Source of the DNA: Halococcus thailandensis JCM 13552
GTDB lineage: Archaea > Halobacteriota > Halobacteria > Halobacteriales > Halococcaceae
DNA length: 64,000 bases
Direction: 5' to 3'
Assembly (NCBI RefSeq): GCF_000336715.1
Contig: NZ_AOMF01000174.1
Location: 20,723-84,722, forward strand
The position numbers were made by a program, and so were the translations under genes. The notes beneath the pieces were generated by a model, which saw only the letters and a program-made list of their open reading frames with translations, searched no databases and was not told the DNA's origin. Shown here one piece after another: positions 35,888 through 44,983 of the stretch. Within the stretch, counting starts at the first letter, position 1, and every line of letters starts with the position of its first letter.

Positions 35888-36823
35888 CTACGTTCGACCG
35901 GCAACACCCTGTGCGAACTGATCGCCGAAGATGATGAAGACGAGCAGCGTCGGCAGTGCGGTCAGGAACGCGCCGGCCATCCGCAACCCGAAGTCGACGC
36001 CTTCGAGGCTCGTCCCCAGTCCCACGAGCGAGAGCGTCACCGGAGCCGATGGTCCCGTGCCGCCGACGAGGATCAGCGCGAACAGCAGTTCGTTCCAGAT
36101 CTGTGTGAACTGGTAGATCAACACCACCGCGAACATCGGCCCAGACAGCGGGAGGACGATCCGGCGGTAGATCTCGAAGACGCCAGCGCCGTCGAGACGC
36201 GCCGCCTCGACCATCTCGTCGGAGAGGCCCATGTAGTAGCCCCTGAACAGCACCGTACTGATGGGGATGCCGTAGGCGGTGTGGGTCACGATCAGTTCGA
36301 TGAGATCCGCGTGATACGGTTCGAGCAACGGCAGCGCCCACAGCGGCGACAGCGCCGTTTCGAGCGGAATCATCGACCAGAACTGTGACAGCGGCACCAG
36401 CACGGCCTGATACGGGATGAACACGCCGGCGACGAACAGCGCGAAGATCGGGATCTGCCCTTTCCAGCTGATCTGTGTCAGCCCGTAGGCCGCGAGACTC
36501 CCGAACAGCGCGCCGAGCACCGTCGCCGGGATCGTCATCACCAGGCTGTTGACCAACCCCGACGAGAGGGTATCGAGCGCCTCCGCCCAGTTTTGGAGGG
36601 TGAACCCGTCCGGTCCGGGCGGGAGATACGGCGCGGTGTTGATGACTGCCTCGTTGGTCTTGAACGACGTGACGAGCCCTGCTTCGAGGGGTATGAGGAA
36701 GTAGACGGCGATGAGCGCGAGCACTGCGTACAGGAGGATTCGTTTCCCGCCGATCGCATCGCGCAGATCACTCGTCGACGATTCGCCGTCGGTCGCGTCG
36801 GCTGTAACGGTTTCCTGACTCAT
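35888..36823 (-). CDS. Sugar ABC transporter permease 2 (CUT1, MalG type)
   Basis: A 311-aa membrane protein with six helices. The MalG-type EAA loop reads VEAARLDGAGVFEIYRRIVLPL (about residues 205-226), the contact to the ATPase. A short cytoplasmic N-terminus precedes the first helix. Its start overlaps the end of the other permease gene by four bases, showing tight coupling. Confidence 0.9.
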   Translation of the reverse strand: MSQETVTADATDGESSTSDLRDAIGGKRILLYAVLALIAVYFLIPLEAGLVTSFKTNEAVINTAPYLPPGPDGFTLQNWAEALDTLSSGLVNSLVMTIPATVLGALFGSLAAYGLTQISWKGQIPIFALFVAGVFIPYQAVLVPLSQFWSMIPLETALSPLWALPLLEPYHADLIELIVTHTAYGIPISTVLFRGYYMGLSDEMVEAARLDGAGVFEIYRRIVLPLSGPMFAVVLIYQFTQIWNELLFALILVGGTGPSAPVTLSLVGLGTSLEGVDFGLRMAGAFLTALPTLLVFIIFGDQFAQGVAGRT

Positions 36824-37866
36824 AGTGCACCCCTGCGGTACTGACTGTAGAGATACGGGATGACGACGAGCAACGCGAGGACGTAGAGCACGATCGCGAT
36901 CGCCGAGCCGTACGCCCAGTGCTGATTCGAGTACGCTTCACGAACCATCAGCGTGGCGAGGATGTCGGCTCCCGCAGCAGGACGGTACTGGCCGAACAGC
37001 GCGTACAGGAAGTCGAACGCTTTGAGCGCACCGATCATCAGCACGACGAGCGCGCTGATGACCGAGCCCCTGAGCTGGGGGATGATGACTCGCCAGTACA
37101 TCGTGATCGTGCTCGCGCCGTCGATGCGCGCCGCCTCGAAGTGTTCGTCCGGGATCGCCTGCAATCCGGCGAGAAAGACCACCATCGCGTAGCCGCTGAA
37201 CTGCCAGACCAGCGCGAAGATGACCGCTCCGAGCACGAGCTGTGGGTTGCCGATCCAGTCCGGGCGGAGTCCGCCGAGGCTCAGCACCGAGTTAATGATG
37301 CCGTTGTCGATGTCGTACATCCACGCCCAGAGCTGGGCGGTCACGACGAACGAGAGGCTGAACGGCAGCAGATACACCAGCCGGAACGTGTTCTGCAATC
37401 GAAGCGTCCGATCGAGCAGGATCGCGAGCACCAGCCCGAGCACGAGACAGAGGACCGTGAACGCGACCAGCAGGACGAACGTGTTGCGCGCGGCGTTGAT
37501 GAACGCCTCACTACCGAACAGTTCGGCGTACTGCTGGAAATCGAGCGCGGAGTAGTCCGGATCACCAAAGCCCTCCATATCCGTCAGCGAGATGAGGAAG
37601 TTCCAGCCGATCGCCCCGTAGACGAACAGCCCCATCAGCAAGAACGGCGGGAGCCAGAACGGCAGCGAGCCGACGAATCGGCTGTTGCGAAGCGATCGCA
37701 GTCGATCCGACAGGCCTGTGCCGGCCGAGCCACGGCTCACGGTCGCCCCGCCGTCGGTGCGAACCGGGCTCTCGTCGTCGCCGGTGTCGCCCACGAGTCG
37801 GGTACGAAGGTCGCTCAGCCGTGATCGGATCGACCGTCCCACGTCAGTTCGATCCGGAGACGGCAT
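36820..37866 (-). CDS. Sugar ABC transporter permease 1 (CUT1, MalF type)
   Basis: A 348-aa membrane protein with a charged N-terminal extension of about 70 residues and six helices. The EAA loop reads FEAARIDGASTITMYWRVIIP (about residues 245-265). Partner of the MalG-type permease. The start overlaps the 3' end of the solute-binding protein gene by 23 bases. The long N-terminal extension is common in haloarchaeal MalF-type permeases. Confidence 0.9.
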   Translation of the reverse strand: MPSPDRTDVGRSIRSRLSDLRTRLVGDTGDDESPVRTDGGATVSRGSAGTGLSDRLRSLRNSRFVGSLPFWLPPFLLMGLFVYGAIGWNFLISLTDMEGFGDPDYSALDFQQYAELFGSEAFINAARNTFVLLVAFTVLCLVLGLVLAILLDRTLRLQNTFRLVYLLPFSLSFVVTAQLWAWMYDIDNGIINSVLSLGGLRPDWIGNPQLVLGAVIFALVWQFSGYAMVVFLAGLQAIPDEHFEAARIDGASTITMYWRVIIPQLRGSVISALVVLMIGALKAFDFLYALFGQYRPAAGADILATLMVREAYSNQHWAYGSAIAIVLYVLALLVVIPYLYSQYRRGAL

Positions 37867-39214
37867 CGAGCATCCCCTTGGTTGCGGAGTCGAGGTTCCC
37901 CGAGCCGAGGAACTCGTTGGTGATCACGCCGTCGATATCCGAGTGGACATCGGGCAGCACGGCGAGCCCGTGGGCGATCGTCGGCGGTTTCTGCGAGACC
38001 TCGCTGTACTCCTTGATCGTCTTGGTGAGATACGGACCGAACTTATCCGTAGGGGCATCGGTCCGCGGGGGAATCGACCCTTTGTACTGGTTGAACGCGA
38101 CCTGTGCTTCGGTCGTGCCCAGGTAGGAGAGCCAGGTCTTTGCGGCCTCGGGAGCGGGCCCGTCGGCGGGGAACGGGAACGAGTCGAGATGCATCCCGTA
38201 CATGTCGTCGGTACCGGGGAAGGTGACGTTGTTCCAGTCCTTTTCGTACTCGAAGTCGTCCTGGTTGCGATAGGAGCCGGCGACCCAGTTGCCGTTGTGG
38301 ACGAAGGCCGCGTCACCGCTCATGAACTTCTGATTGGCCTGCGTGAAGCCGATGCTCGACGCGTCGTCGTTGATGTGGTCGTAGTAGTTCTGGACGGTCT
38401 GGAACGCCTTTCGTACCGCCTTCTCGTCGCCCTCGCCGTTGATGTAGTCCATGAACGCCTGATAGCCGGCCTGCCCCTGCATGACGACTTCCCAGAGCTG
38501 GAGCGTCGTGAACGGCGCTTCGAGCCCCTGTGCGAGACCGACGGCGTCGGTGTTCTGCTCGACCTTTTTGAGTGCGGCCGTCAGATCGCTCGGTTTCGAG
38601 AAGCTCGTCGGGTCGACACCCGCTTCCTCGACGACGGAGACGTTGTAGAAGAGGTCGTTCATCCGGTGGGAGCCGATCGGTACCGCAACGTACGGCCCCG
38701 AGCCGACGGATTTCGAACTTTCACCGACCTGTGAGTACTGTTTGGCCTCCTTCGTGTAGTTCTGCTTGAGGTCCTTGGTCCAGACGTCGTCGCTGATGTC
38801 GCCGAGAAGCCCGGCGCTGGTGAACTGGACGAGGTTGTTGCCGGGCCAGTCGGCCCACGAGCTGGGGAGGTTGCCGTTCTGTGCACGGTTCGAGATGGTC
38901 GTATCGAGATTGGTGTTGCCGCCGCCGCCGATGGCCTGGAAGTTCGTGTCGACGTCGGAATGGGCCTCCTCGAACTTCTCGATGAGGTTGTTGATGGCTT
39001 TCTTGCCGTCGCCGCCGGTCCAGCCGTGGAGGACCTGCAGCTCGCCACCGCCACCGGACGAGCCGCCACCGCTGCTGTTGTTTCCACCGCTGCCGTTCCC
39101 ACCGCCGCCACCGCCACCGACACAGCCGGCGAGACCGACCATCGCGCCGGCGCTCGCCGCAGCGGTGCCCTTCAGATACGTCCGCCGAGAGTAGTTCGAT
39201 TCGGAGTCAGACAT
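37844..39214 (-). CDS. Tat-exported lipoprotein, sugar-binding protein of the ABC importer
   Basis: A 456-aa solute-binding protein. The N-terminus has a twin-arginine motif SRRTYLKG and a lipobox LAGC (about residues 10-32), followed by a Gly-rich linker; the mature part begins GGELQVLHGWTGGDGKKAI. It should be folded before Tat export and anchored by the Cys lipid. It is the first gene of the importer operon and defines substrate specificity, which by genetic context is an aldose or sugar acid feeding galactonate/gluconate-type dehydratases. Confidence 0.9.
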   Translation of the reverse strand: MSDSESNYSRRTYLKGTAAASAGAMVGLAGCVGGGGGGGNGSGGNNSSGGGSSGGGGELQVLHGWTGGDGKKAINNLIEKFEEAHSDVDTNFQAIGGGGNTNLDTTISNRAQNGNLPSSWADWPGNNLVQFTSAGLLGDISDDVWTKDLKQNYTKEAKQYSQVGESSKSVGSGPYVAVPIGSHRMNDLFYNVSVVEEAGVDPTSFSKPSDLTAALKKVEQNTDAVGLAQGLEAPFTTLQLWEVVMQGQAGYQAFMDYINGEGDEKAVRKAFQTVQNYYDHINDDASSIGFTQANQKFMSGDAAFVHNGNWVAGSYRNQDDFEYEKDWNNVTFPGTDDMYGMHLDSFPFPADGPAPEAAKTWLSYLGTTEAQVAFNQYKGSIPPRTDAPTDKFGPYLTKTIKEYSEVSQKPPTIAHGLAVLPDVHSDIDGVITNEFLGSGNLDSATKGMLDAVSGSN

Positions 39215-39243
39215 CGTTCGCCTCAAACGGCGTAACGAACCAT

Positions 39244-39251
39244 CATATACT
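39244..39251 (-). promoter_or_regulatory. TATA box of the sugar importer operon
   Basis: On the minus strand the box reads AGTATATG within GTATATGATGG, centred about 33 bases before the ATG at 39214. It lies between the end of the dehydratase gene and the binding-protein gene, so the importer has its own promoter. Confidence 0.55.
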
Positions 39252-39389
39252 TTTCGACGGATCGAACGGACCGCCCGCTTTCGGTTTCAGGCTCGATTCG
39301 GGAAATTTTTCGGGAGCTGAGTAGCCGCTGGCTCGACTTCGCTCGTTCGGTCGAACGCCGTGGAACGGAGTTCCACGAGCTCGATGCGG

Positions 39390-40628
39390 CTACGCTTCGT
39401 CGAACAGCTCCTCACCGTCGACCATATGCTCGGCGACGGCATCCATATCGAGCGTCAGCCCGAGCCCCGGCTGCTCGGGGATCTCGATCGCGCCCTCCTG
39501 GATGACCGACTCCTCGACGAGATCCGCCCACCAGCCGAGCTGATAGGAGTGGTACTCGACGGCCAGCGAGTTGGGGATGGCCGCGCCGACGTGGGCGCTC
39601 GCCATCGTCCCGATGGGTGAGGCGACGTTGTGCATCGCCACCGGCACGTAGTAGCTGTCGGCCATGTCGGCGACTTTTCTGGTCTCGCGCATCCCGCCCA
39701 TCTTGGGGAGGTCGGGCGCGACGACGTCGACGGCCTGTTCTTCGAGGAGCCGACGGTAGCCGTGCTTGCGATAGACGTTCTCGCCGGCGGCGATGGGGGT
39801 GGTCGTCCCGCGCGTGACCTCGCGCTGGACGTCGTGGTTCTCCGGCGGGACGGGGTCTTCGAGCCACCACACATCGAAATCCTCGATCGCCCGCGCGATG
39901 CGTTTGGCGCTCCCTCCGGTGAAGGCCCAGTGGCAGTCGAAGGCCGCGTCGGCCCGCCCGTCGAGGCGCTCGGTCACCGCCCGAACGATCTCGGCTTTGT
40001 GATCGATCTCCTCGTTCCGGAGGTGGCGGTTGGCCTTGTCCTTCTCGTGGCCCGAGGGGACGTCGAGATCGAACTTGAGCGCGTCGTAGCCCAGTTCCTC
40101 GACGACGCGCTCGGCCTCGTCGGCGTTCGCCTGCGGGTCTTCCTCTTCGCCCGCGTGACAGTCACAGTAGACGCGCACCGAGTCGCGGTATTTCCCGCCC
40201 AACAGCTGGTAGGCGGGCAGTTCCAGGATCTTACCCGCGAGATCGTGCAGCGCGATCTCGATGCCCGAGATGGCCGTGATGACCGTCCCGCCGATCGAGC
40301 CCTCGCCGGACATCTTCTGGACGAGATGCTCGAACAGCCGATCGATGTCGAGCGGGTTCTCGCCGACGACGAACGGTGTCATCCGGGCGATGATCTCGGG
40401 CACGCCGGCACCCCAGTAGGCCTCGCCCGTGCCGACGATGCCCGCGTCGGTGTACACTCGCACCAGCGTCCACGGGAAGTTGCCGTCGACCATCGTCGTC
40501 TGCACGTCGGTGATCTCGACGTCGCGCCCGCCGCCGCGTTTGGCCCGCACGCCCATCGTCTCCGACGAGAGCTCACGCATCGTGTATTCGGCGTTCGGGT
40601 CGTGCAGGTCGGCGTAGTCGATCCCCAT
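39390..40628 (-). CDS. D-gluconate dehydratase (Gad)/XacD-like sugar-acid dehydratase
   Basis: A 412-aa enolase-superfamily dehydratase of the haloarchaeal gluconate/xylonate-arabinonate type. Visible blocks are MVDGNFPWTLVRVYTDAGIVG, GEGSIGGTVITAISGIEIALHD, LKFDLDVPSGHEKD, AFDCHWAFTGGS, WWLEDPVPPEN, AGENVYRKHG and PVAMHNVASPIG. It makes 2-keto-3-deoxy acids. Because kdgA and kdgK are next door and the pentose genes xacE/xacF are not in the window, gluconate dehydratase of the semi-phosphorylative Entner-Doudoroff route is my preferred reading; the XacD paralogue is the alternative. Confidence 0.82.
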   Translation of the reverse strand: MGIDYADLHDPNAEYTMRELSSETMGVRAKRGGGRDVEITDVQTTMVDGNFPWTLVRVYTDAGIVGTGEAYWGAGVPEIIARMTPFVVGENPLDIDRLFEHLVQKMSGEGSIGGTVITAISGIEIALHDLAGKILELPAYQLLGGKYRDSVRVYCDCHAGEEEDPQANADEAERVVEELGYDALKFDLDVPSGHEKDKANRHLRNEEIDHKAEIVRAVTERLDGRADAAFDCHWAFTGGSAKRIARAIEDFDVWWLEDPVPPENHDVQREVTRGTTTPIAAGENVYRKHGYRRLLEEQAVDVVAPDLPKMGGMRETRKVADMADSYYVPVAMHNVASPIGTMASAHVGAAIPNSLAVEYHSYQLGWWADLVEESVIQEGAIEIPEQPGLGLTLDMDAVAEHMVDGEELFDEA

Positions 40629-40650
40629 GATTCGATGTTTACTCGCATTC

Positions 40651-40658
40651 TAATAAAA
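40651..40658 (-). promoter_or_regulatory. TATA box of the gluconate/pentonate dehydratase gene
   Basis: On the minus strand the box reads TTTTATTA, centred 26 bases before the ATG at 40628, implying a leaderless transcript separate from the HAD gene upstream. Confidence 0.55.
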
Positions 40659-40673
40659 CGATGTCGTACCGGA

Positions 40674-41909
40674 TTAGTCGAGCGTCGCCAGTCGGTTGAG
40701 TGCCGAGACGATCCGCAGGACGGCGGCGGCTTCACCGCGGTCGTAGACGAGTTCGTCGGTTCTGATGACGTGGTCGAGCACGGCCCGCGAGGCGTGTTCG
40801 GGTGCGGCGGCGATCCCCTTCCCGTCGGCGACCCACTCCATCACGCGCAGGTCGGACTTCGAGTCACCCATCACGAGCGCGAACGGGTCGTCGACGCCGA
40901 GCACGTCGAAAGCCGCCTCGACGCCGGCGACCTTGTTCAGTTCCAGACTGCCGACCTCGGCGGCGTCGGCCTCGTAGTAGGCGACGTCGATGCGCTCGAA
41001 GGCGTCCGACAGCGACGCCGGCATCTCGTCGGGATCGCGTTCGGATAGTCGGTCACGTCGTTCGAGCACACCACGGATCTCGGGATCGGCTGCGGCGTAG
41101 AACGCCCGTGCCCACTCGCTTCCCTCCTCGCTGTCGGTTCCCTCCGCCACGACCGTCCCGAGCAGATCGACGAGATAGCAGAGCGCTCGGTCGATGATCT
41201 CCTCGGCCTCCGGACTGCCGGTCTCGGCGTTCGGTTTCAGGGTGACGTTGAACTCGTTGCCCTGGAGGTGACAGCCCTCTCGAATCCTGTCGGGGGCCTC
41301 GGGCAATACGCGCGAGCGCAGCGCGTAGAAGACGTCTTGGATTCGCTCGTCGAGGCGCTCGTAGAGCAACTTCTTCGTCTCCGAACCGTGACCGGGCGTG
41401 AACACGCCGGTGCCGGCTTCATAGACGATGCTGAGGCTTCCCGAATGGACGAGCTCGCTGCCGAGTCCTTGGATAGCGAACCCCTTCACGTTCTCCAGGG
41501 TCTGGCCGGTGCAGATGACGACCGGGATGCCCGCCTCGTGGAGTTCGGTCAGGTAGTGGAGCGTCTCGCGCGGGATCTCGTTGTCGGTGCCACCAGCGGA
41601 TCTGAGGGTCTCGTCGACGTCGAGCACGAGGACGTTCACCCCGCGGTCGTGTTTGGTCAGGAGATCGAGCGCGGTGAACGCCTCCTCGCGGCTGGCGTGG
41701 GCGGCGATATCCGCGAGCGTCTCGCCGTACTGGAACGCGTCGCGGATCTCGTCCTTTCGCCCGTCGAGTTCGGTGGCGATCTCCTGATAGCCTTCGAGCG
41801 CGACGCGGGAATCGACCGGTGGGAAGACGCCGATGAACCGCTGGTGGTCGCGCAGGCCGTCGGTGTCGAACGACTCGTAGAGCTCGTAGAGGAGATCGTA
41901 CCGGTCCAT
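40674..41909 (-). CDS. HAD-superfamily hydrolase (sugar phosphatase-like)
   Basis: A 411-aa protein with a HAD core after about 90 helical residues: VLVLDVDETLRS is motif I (DxDxT), VVICTGQT motif II and MGDSKSDLRVMEWV motif IV. The central part carries a large cap domain. It is located between the KDG aldolase and dehydratase genes with spacings of about 45 bases, so it is probably in the same operon and dephosphorylates a sugar or sugar-acid phosphate of this route. The start at 41909 is where homology-like sequence begins; the upstream frame is antisense to nothing useful and is ignored. Confidence 0.75.
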   Translation of the reverse strand: MDRYDLLYELYESFDTDGLRDHQRFIGVFPPVDSRVALEGYQEIATELDGRKDEIRDAFQYGETLADIAAHASREEAFTALDLLTKHDRGVNVLVLDVDETLRSAGGTDNEIPRETLHYLTELHEAGIPVVICTGQTLENVKGFAIQGLGSELVHSGSLSIVYEAGTGVFTPGHGSETKKLLYERLDERIQDVFYALRSRVLPEAPDRIREGCHLQGNEFNVTLKPNAETGSPEAEEIIDRALCYLVDLLGTVVAEGTDSEEGSEWARAFYAAADPEIRGVLERRDRLSERDPDEMPASLSDAFERIDVAYYEADAAEVGSLELNKVAGVEAAFDVLGVDDPFALVMGDSKSDLRVMEWVADGKGIAAAPEHASRAVLDHVIRTDELVYDRGEAAAVLRIVSALNRLATLD

Positions 41910-41955
41910 GTCCGACCGGGGGAGCCGAGCGCATAAGCGTGTTCGCCCGCCCGAT

Positions 41956-42864
41956 TCAGAGCAGATCTTCGGCGCGGATGGTGGCTTCGAGCGCCGATCG
42001 CTCCTCGTCGTCCATCCTGCGGAGCGGGCTCCGTAGCGGGCCGGCGTCGAACCCACGCAGCGAGAGTGCAGCCTTCACGCCGGCGAGATATGGCCCACCC
42101 TTGAACGCGTCGCGCACCCGATAGAGGGTACTCTGGCACTCGCGTGCGTGTTCGATATCGCTCGCGGTGTACGACTCGTGGAGATCGACCAGCAGTTCGG
42201 GCAGTGCGTTCGCCACCGCGCTCACGCCGCCGGTACAGCCGACGAGTCGGCCGGGGAACTGCAGCGAGTCCGAGCCCGCGAGGAAGACGAGCTCGGGATG
42301 GTCGTCGATGGCGCGACTGAGCCAGGGGACGTCCTTGCTCGAGTCTTTGACGCCGACGAGCCCGTCGATCCCGGCGAGCGCGTCGAGCGTCGCGTAGCTG
42401 AGCGCGTTCCCGGTCTTCGAGGGGATGTGGTAGACGTAGATCGGGAGTTCGGTGGCCTCGGCGACGCGGCGGTAGTGTTCGACCGCACCCGTCTCGTCGA
42501 GCGGGAAGTAGTAGGGTGTGACGACGACGAGCCCGTCCGCACCGGCATTCGCGGCGCGCTCGGCGCGGTCGACCGTGTGGTACGTGCTCGGCGCGCCGAC
42601 GCCCGCGATGACCGGCACCTCGCCGCCGACCTCGTCGACGACCGCCTCGACGACGCCGGCCTGTTCGTCGCCGTCGAGCAGGGCGAACTCGCCGTTCGTT
42701 CCCAACGGAAAGACACCGTGGACACCCCGATCGACGACGAATCGGGCGTGGGCGGCCGTCGTCTCGTAATCGACCGATTCGTTCTCGTGGAAGGCCGTCA
42801 CCATCGGCGGGATGACACCGCCGAGATCGAGCGGATCGTCGTTCGCGGTCGCGTCGTGGCTCAT
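41956..42864 (-). CDS. kdgA: 2-keto-3-deoxygluconate aldolase (DHDPS/NAL superfamily)
   Basis: A 302-aa class I aldolase. It carries the superfamily motif LGTNGEFALLDGDE (about residue 55), the catalytic Tyr in IYVYHIPSKTG (about 145) and the Schiff-base Lys in GLVGVKDSSKD (about 173). It cleaves keto-deoxy-sugar acids (or their 6-phosphates) to pyruvate and glyceraldehyde (phosphate). Context with kdgK and a gluconate-type dehydratase supports the assignment over dihydrodipicolinate synthase. It is divergent from kdgK. Confidence 0.82.
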   Translation of the reverse strand: MSHDATANDDPLDLGGVIPPMVTAFHENESVDYETTAAHARFVVDRGVHGVFPLGTNGEFALLDGDEQAGVVEAVVDEVGGEVPVIAGVGAPSTYHTVDRAERAANAGADGLVVVTPYYFPLDETGAVEHYRRVAEATELPIYVYHIPSKTGNALSYATLDALAGIDGLVGVKDSSKDVPWLSRAIDDHPELVFLAGSDSLQFPGRLVGCTGGVSAVANALPELLVDLHESYTASDIEHARECQSTLYRVRDAFKGGPYLAGVKAALSLRGFDAGPLRSPLRRMDDEERSALEATIRAEDLL

Positions 42865-42886
42865 GCTGCCCGTTCTCGGTGTATCA

Positions 42887-42894
42887 TCATAAAC
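42887..42894 (-). promoter_or_regulatory. kdgA TATA box in the kdgA-kdgK divergent region
   Basis: On the minus strand the box reads GTTTATGA, centred 26 bases before the kdgA ATG. Six-base arms GTTCTC (42872-42877) and GAGAAC (42900-42905) flank it and could form an operator, but the spacer is 22 nt and this is weak. No clear TATA box is seen for kdgK. Confidence 0.5.
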
Positions 42895-42947
42895 GTTCAG
42901 AGAACGGATTCCGCAACGCCTACCGTGCCGCCCCCGTAGGTCGATTC

Positions 42948-43901
42948 ATGACACCGGACGTGCTCACGCTCGGCGAAACGATGGTGCTGTTCAGCCCCGA
43001 CGAGCCGGGGCCGACGAAACACCAGCAGACGTTCAAGAAGAGCCTCGGCGGTGCCGAGAGCAACGTCGCGATCGCCCTCTCGCGGCTCGGCAACGACGTG
43101 ACCTGGCACAGCACACTCGGCGCGGATCCACACGGCAACTACATCAACTCGTTCGTCCGCGGCGAAGGCGTCGATACTTCAACCGTCGAGTTCACCGACG
43201 ACGCGCCGACGGGGATCATGTTCAAGGAGCGCCGCGCGCTCGGCGAGACCTCGGTCTACTACTACCGCCACGGCTCGGCCGCAAGTACGATGACGCCCGA
43301 CGACCTTCCCGCCGACGCCATCGCGGGGGCCGACTATCTCCATCTCACTGGTATCACGCCCGCACTGAGCGACTCCTGCCGTGAGGCGACTCTCGCAGCC
43401 GTCGAATGCGCACGCGAGGCAGGGACGACGATATCGTTCGATCCGAACATCCGCCACAAGCTCTGGGAGAGCGACGAGGAGATGCGACGAACGCTACTCG
43501 CGCTCGTCGAAAAAAGTGACATCGTCCTTCCTGGCATCGAAGAGGGACGGACACTGTTCGACACCGACGCACCCGACGAGATCGCGAACGCGTGTCGTGA
43601 TCGAGGGGCTACCATCGCGGTCGTCAAACTCGGTGCCGAGGGTGCGCTCGTCGACGACGGTGAGGCGACCCGCGTACCGGGCTACGAGGTCGAGCGCGTC
43701 GTCGATCCGATCGGCGCGGGCGACGGGTTCGCCGCCGGTTTCCTGGATGGCCGCCTTCGCGGACTCGATGCGGTCGAAGCGACGAAGCGTGCCAACGCCG
43801 TCGGCGCGTTCGCCACCACTGTGACCGGCGACGTCGAGGGACTCCCGACCAAGCGTGAACTCGACGTGTTCCTCGGCGAGCGCGAGGCGCTGCACCGGTA
43901 G
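42948..43901 (+). CDS. kdgK: 2-keto-3-deoxygluconate kinase (PfkB family)
   Basis: A 317-aa ribokinase-family sugar kinase. The N-terminal motif SLGGAESNVAIALSRLG binds the sugar, and the C-terminal anion-hole motif is VDPIGAGDGFAAGF with the catalytic Asp (about residue 253). The YYYRHGSAASTM segment is typical of KDG kinases. It phosphorylates 2-keto-3-deoxygluconate (or the galacto epimer) with ATP in the semi-phosphorylative Entner-Doudoroff pathway. It is transcribed away from kdgA across an 83-base divergent region. Confidence 0.88.
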   Translation: MTPDVLTLGETMVLFSPDEPGPTKHQQTFKKSLGGAESNVAIALSRLGNDVTWHSTLGADPHGNYINSFVRGEGVDTSTVEFTDDAPTGIMFKERRALGETSVYYYRHGSAASTMTPDDLPADAIAGADYLHLTGITPALSDSCREATLAAVECAREAGTTISFDPNIRHKLWESDEEMRRTLLALVEKSDIVLPGIEEGRTLFDTDAPDEIANACRDRGATIAVVKLGAEGALVDDGEATRVPGYEVERVVDPIGAGDGFAAGFLDGRLRGLDAVEATKRANAVGAFATTVTGDVEGLPTKRELDVFLGEREALHR

Positions 43902-43934
43902 CTGCGCCGTTTCGTTCGAAATCGTCGCCGACAG

Positions 43935-44882
43935 CTATCGGCGGATTTCCTGGAGTCGTTCGAGCAGTTCCAGCAGCCGTGCGTGACCGGCCGGTGCGTA
44001 CGCAACCGCGAGGAGCGCGAGCGCACGTGGGTCGCGCTCGCCGGTGACGACTGCCTGCCGGAGTTCGTGCCGTGCCTCCGAACTCCTGCCGGCGCGCAGC
44101 AGTCGCTTGCCGTACTTGTACCGTGCCTTACGTTCGAGCGCCGCACGGTGGGCTGTGAGAACGGGCAGTCGGTCGGCGAGATCCGCGATCACCGTCAGTT
44201 CGGTCTCGTACATCAGTTCGAGATCGGAGCTCATCGATCCTTCCCGGCGGGTGTAGCACGCGAGCGGTTCGGCCACGCGCGCGGGTCGGTAGCGAGCGAA
44301 TAGTCGCGCCCAGAGGTGGCGATCCTCGGCAACCGGCAGGCGCTCGTCGAAGCGCTCGTCGACGAAACAGTCCCGGCGGGCGAGCACGGTCGGCATCGGC
44401 ACTCCGCCCTCGTAGAGGAAATCGATGTGGTGGCTGTCGGGATCGTGGACTGGCAGTGCGGACTGCCGGCGTTTTTCACCATTTTCGACGAGGTAGACGT
44501 CCGAATAGACGACGTCGGCACCATCGGCGACGGCTGCGAGCTGTCGGTCGAGTTTCTCGGGCAGCCAGCGATCGTCGGCATCGAGAAAGGCGATCAGTTC
44601 CCCGGTGGCAGCGTCGAGCCCGCGATTGCGCGCCGCTGCGAGGCCGCTGGGCTCCTGGAACAGGTACGTAAAACCGTCGACGCGGGTGGCGAGTTCGCGT
44701 AGCCAGGACACATCGGAGCTATCGACGACGATTATCTCGATGTTCTCGTGGGTCTGGGCGACAATTGATTCGAGCGCCGGATCGAGATACTCGCTGTCGC
44801 CGTAGGTCGGGACGATCACCGACACGAGCGGTCCCTCGCCTCCCTGGAGCGATTCGGGTAGCGAGACCGCTGGATCGCGCAT
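43935..44882 (-). CDS. Family 2 glycosyltransferase
   Basis: A 315-aa GT2 with LVSVIVPTYGDSEYLDPALES, IIVVDSSD, EPSGLAAARNRGLDAATG and LIAFLDADDRWLPEKLDRQ (metal motif DAD, about residue 106). The C-terminal third is Arg/Leu-rich helices. The ATG at 44882 begins just before the domain. It opens the second glycan cluster and is divergent from the sulfatase-like gene at 44984. Confidence 0.85.
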   Translation of the reverse strand: MRDPAVSLPESLQGGEGPLVSVIVPTYGDSEYLDPALESIVAQTHENIEIIVVDSSDVSWLRELATRVDGFTYLFQEPSGLAAARNRGLDAATGELIAFLDADDRWLPEKLDRQLAAVADGADVVYSDVYLVENGEKRRQSALPVHDPDSHHIDFLYEGGVPMPTVLARRDCFVDERFDERLPVAEDRHLWARLFARYRPARVAEPLACYTRREGSMSSDLELMYETELTVIADLADRLPVLTAHRAALERKARYKYGKRLLRAGRSSEARHELRQAVVTGERDPRALALLAVAYAPAGHARLLELLERLQEIRR

Positions 44883-44983
44883 CGCCGTCCCTGGTCGGGC
44901 GACTCGCTTGAACGTTCGGAGTCGGCTCGGCGAGCGTCGGCGACGGAAAGGTACTAACCGACGTGGTGAGGACACGGAAGCGA

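Noticed and set aside
39390-40628. Assignment of this gene as strictly xylonate/arabinonate dehydratase XacD.
   Set aside because: The downstream pentose enzymes are absent from the window while KDG aldolase and kinase adjoin, so gluconate dehydratase is at least as likely; the broader call was used.
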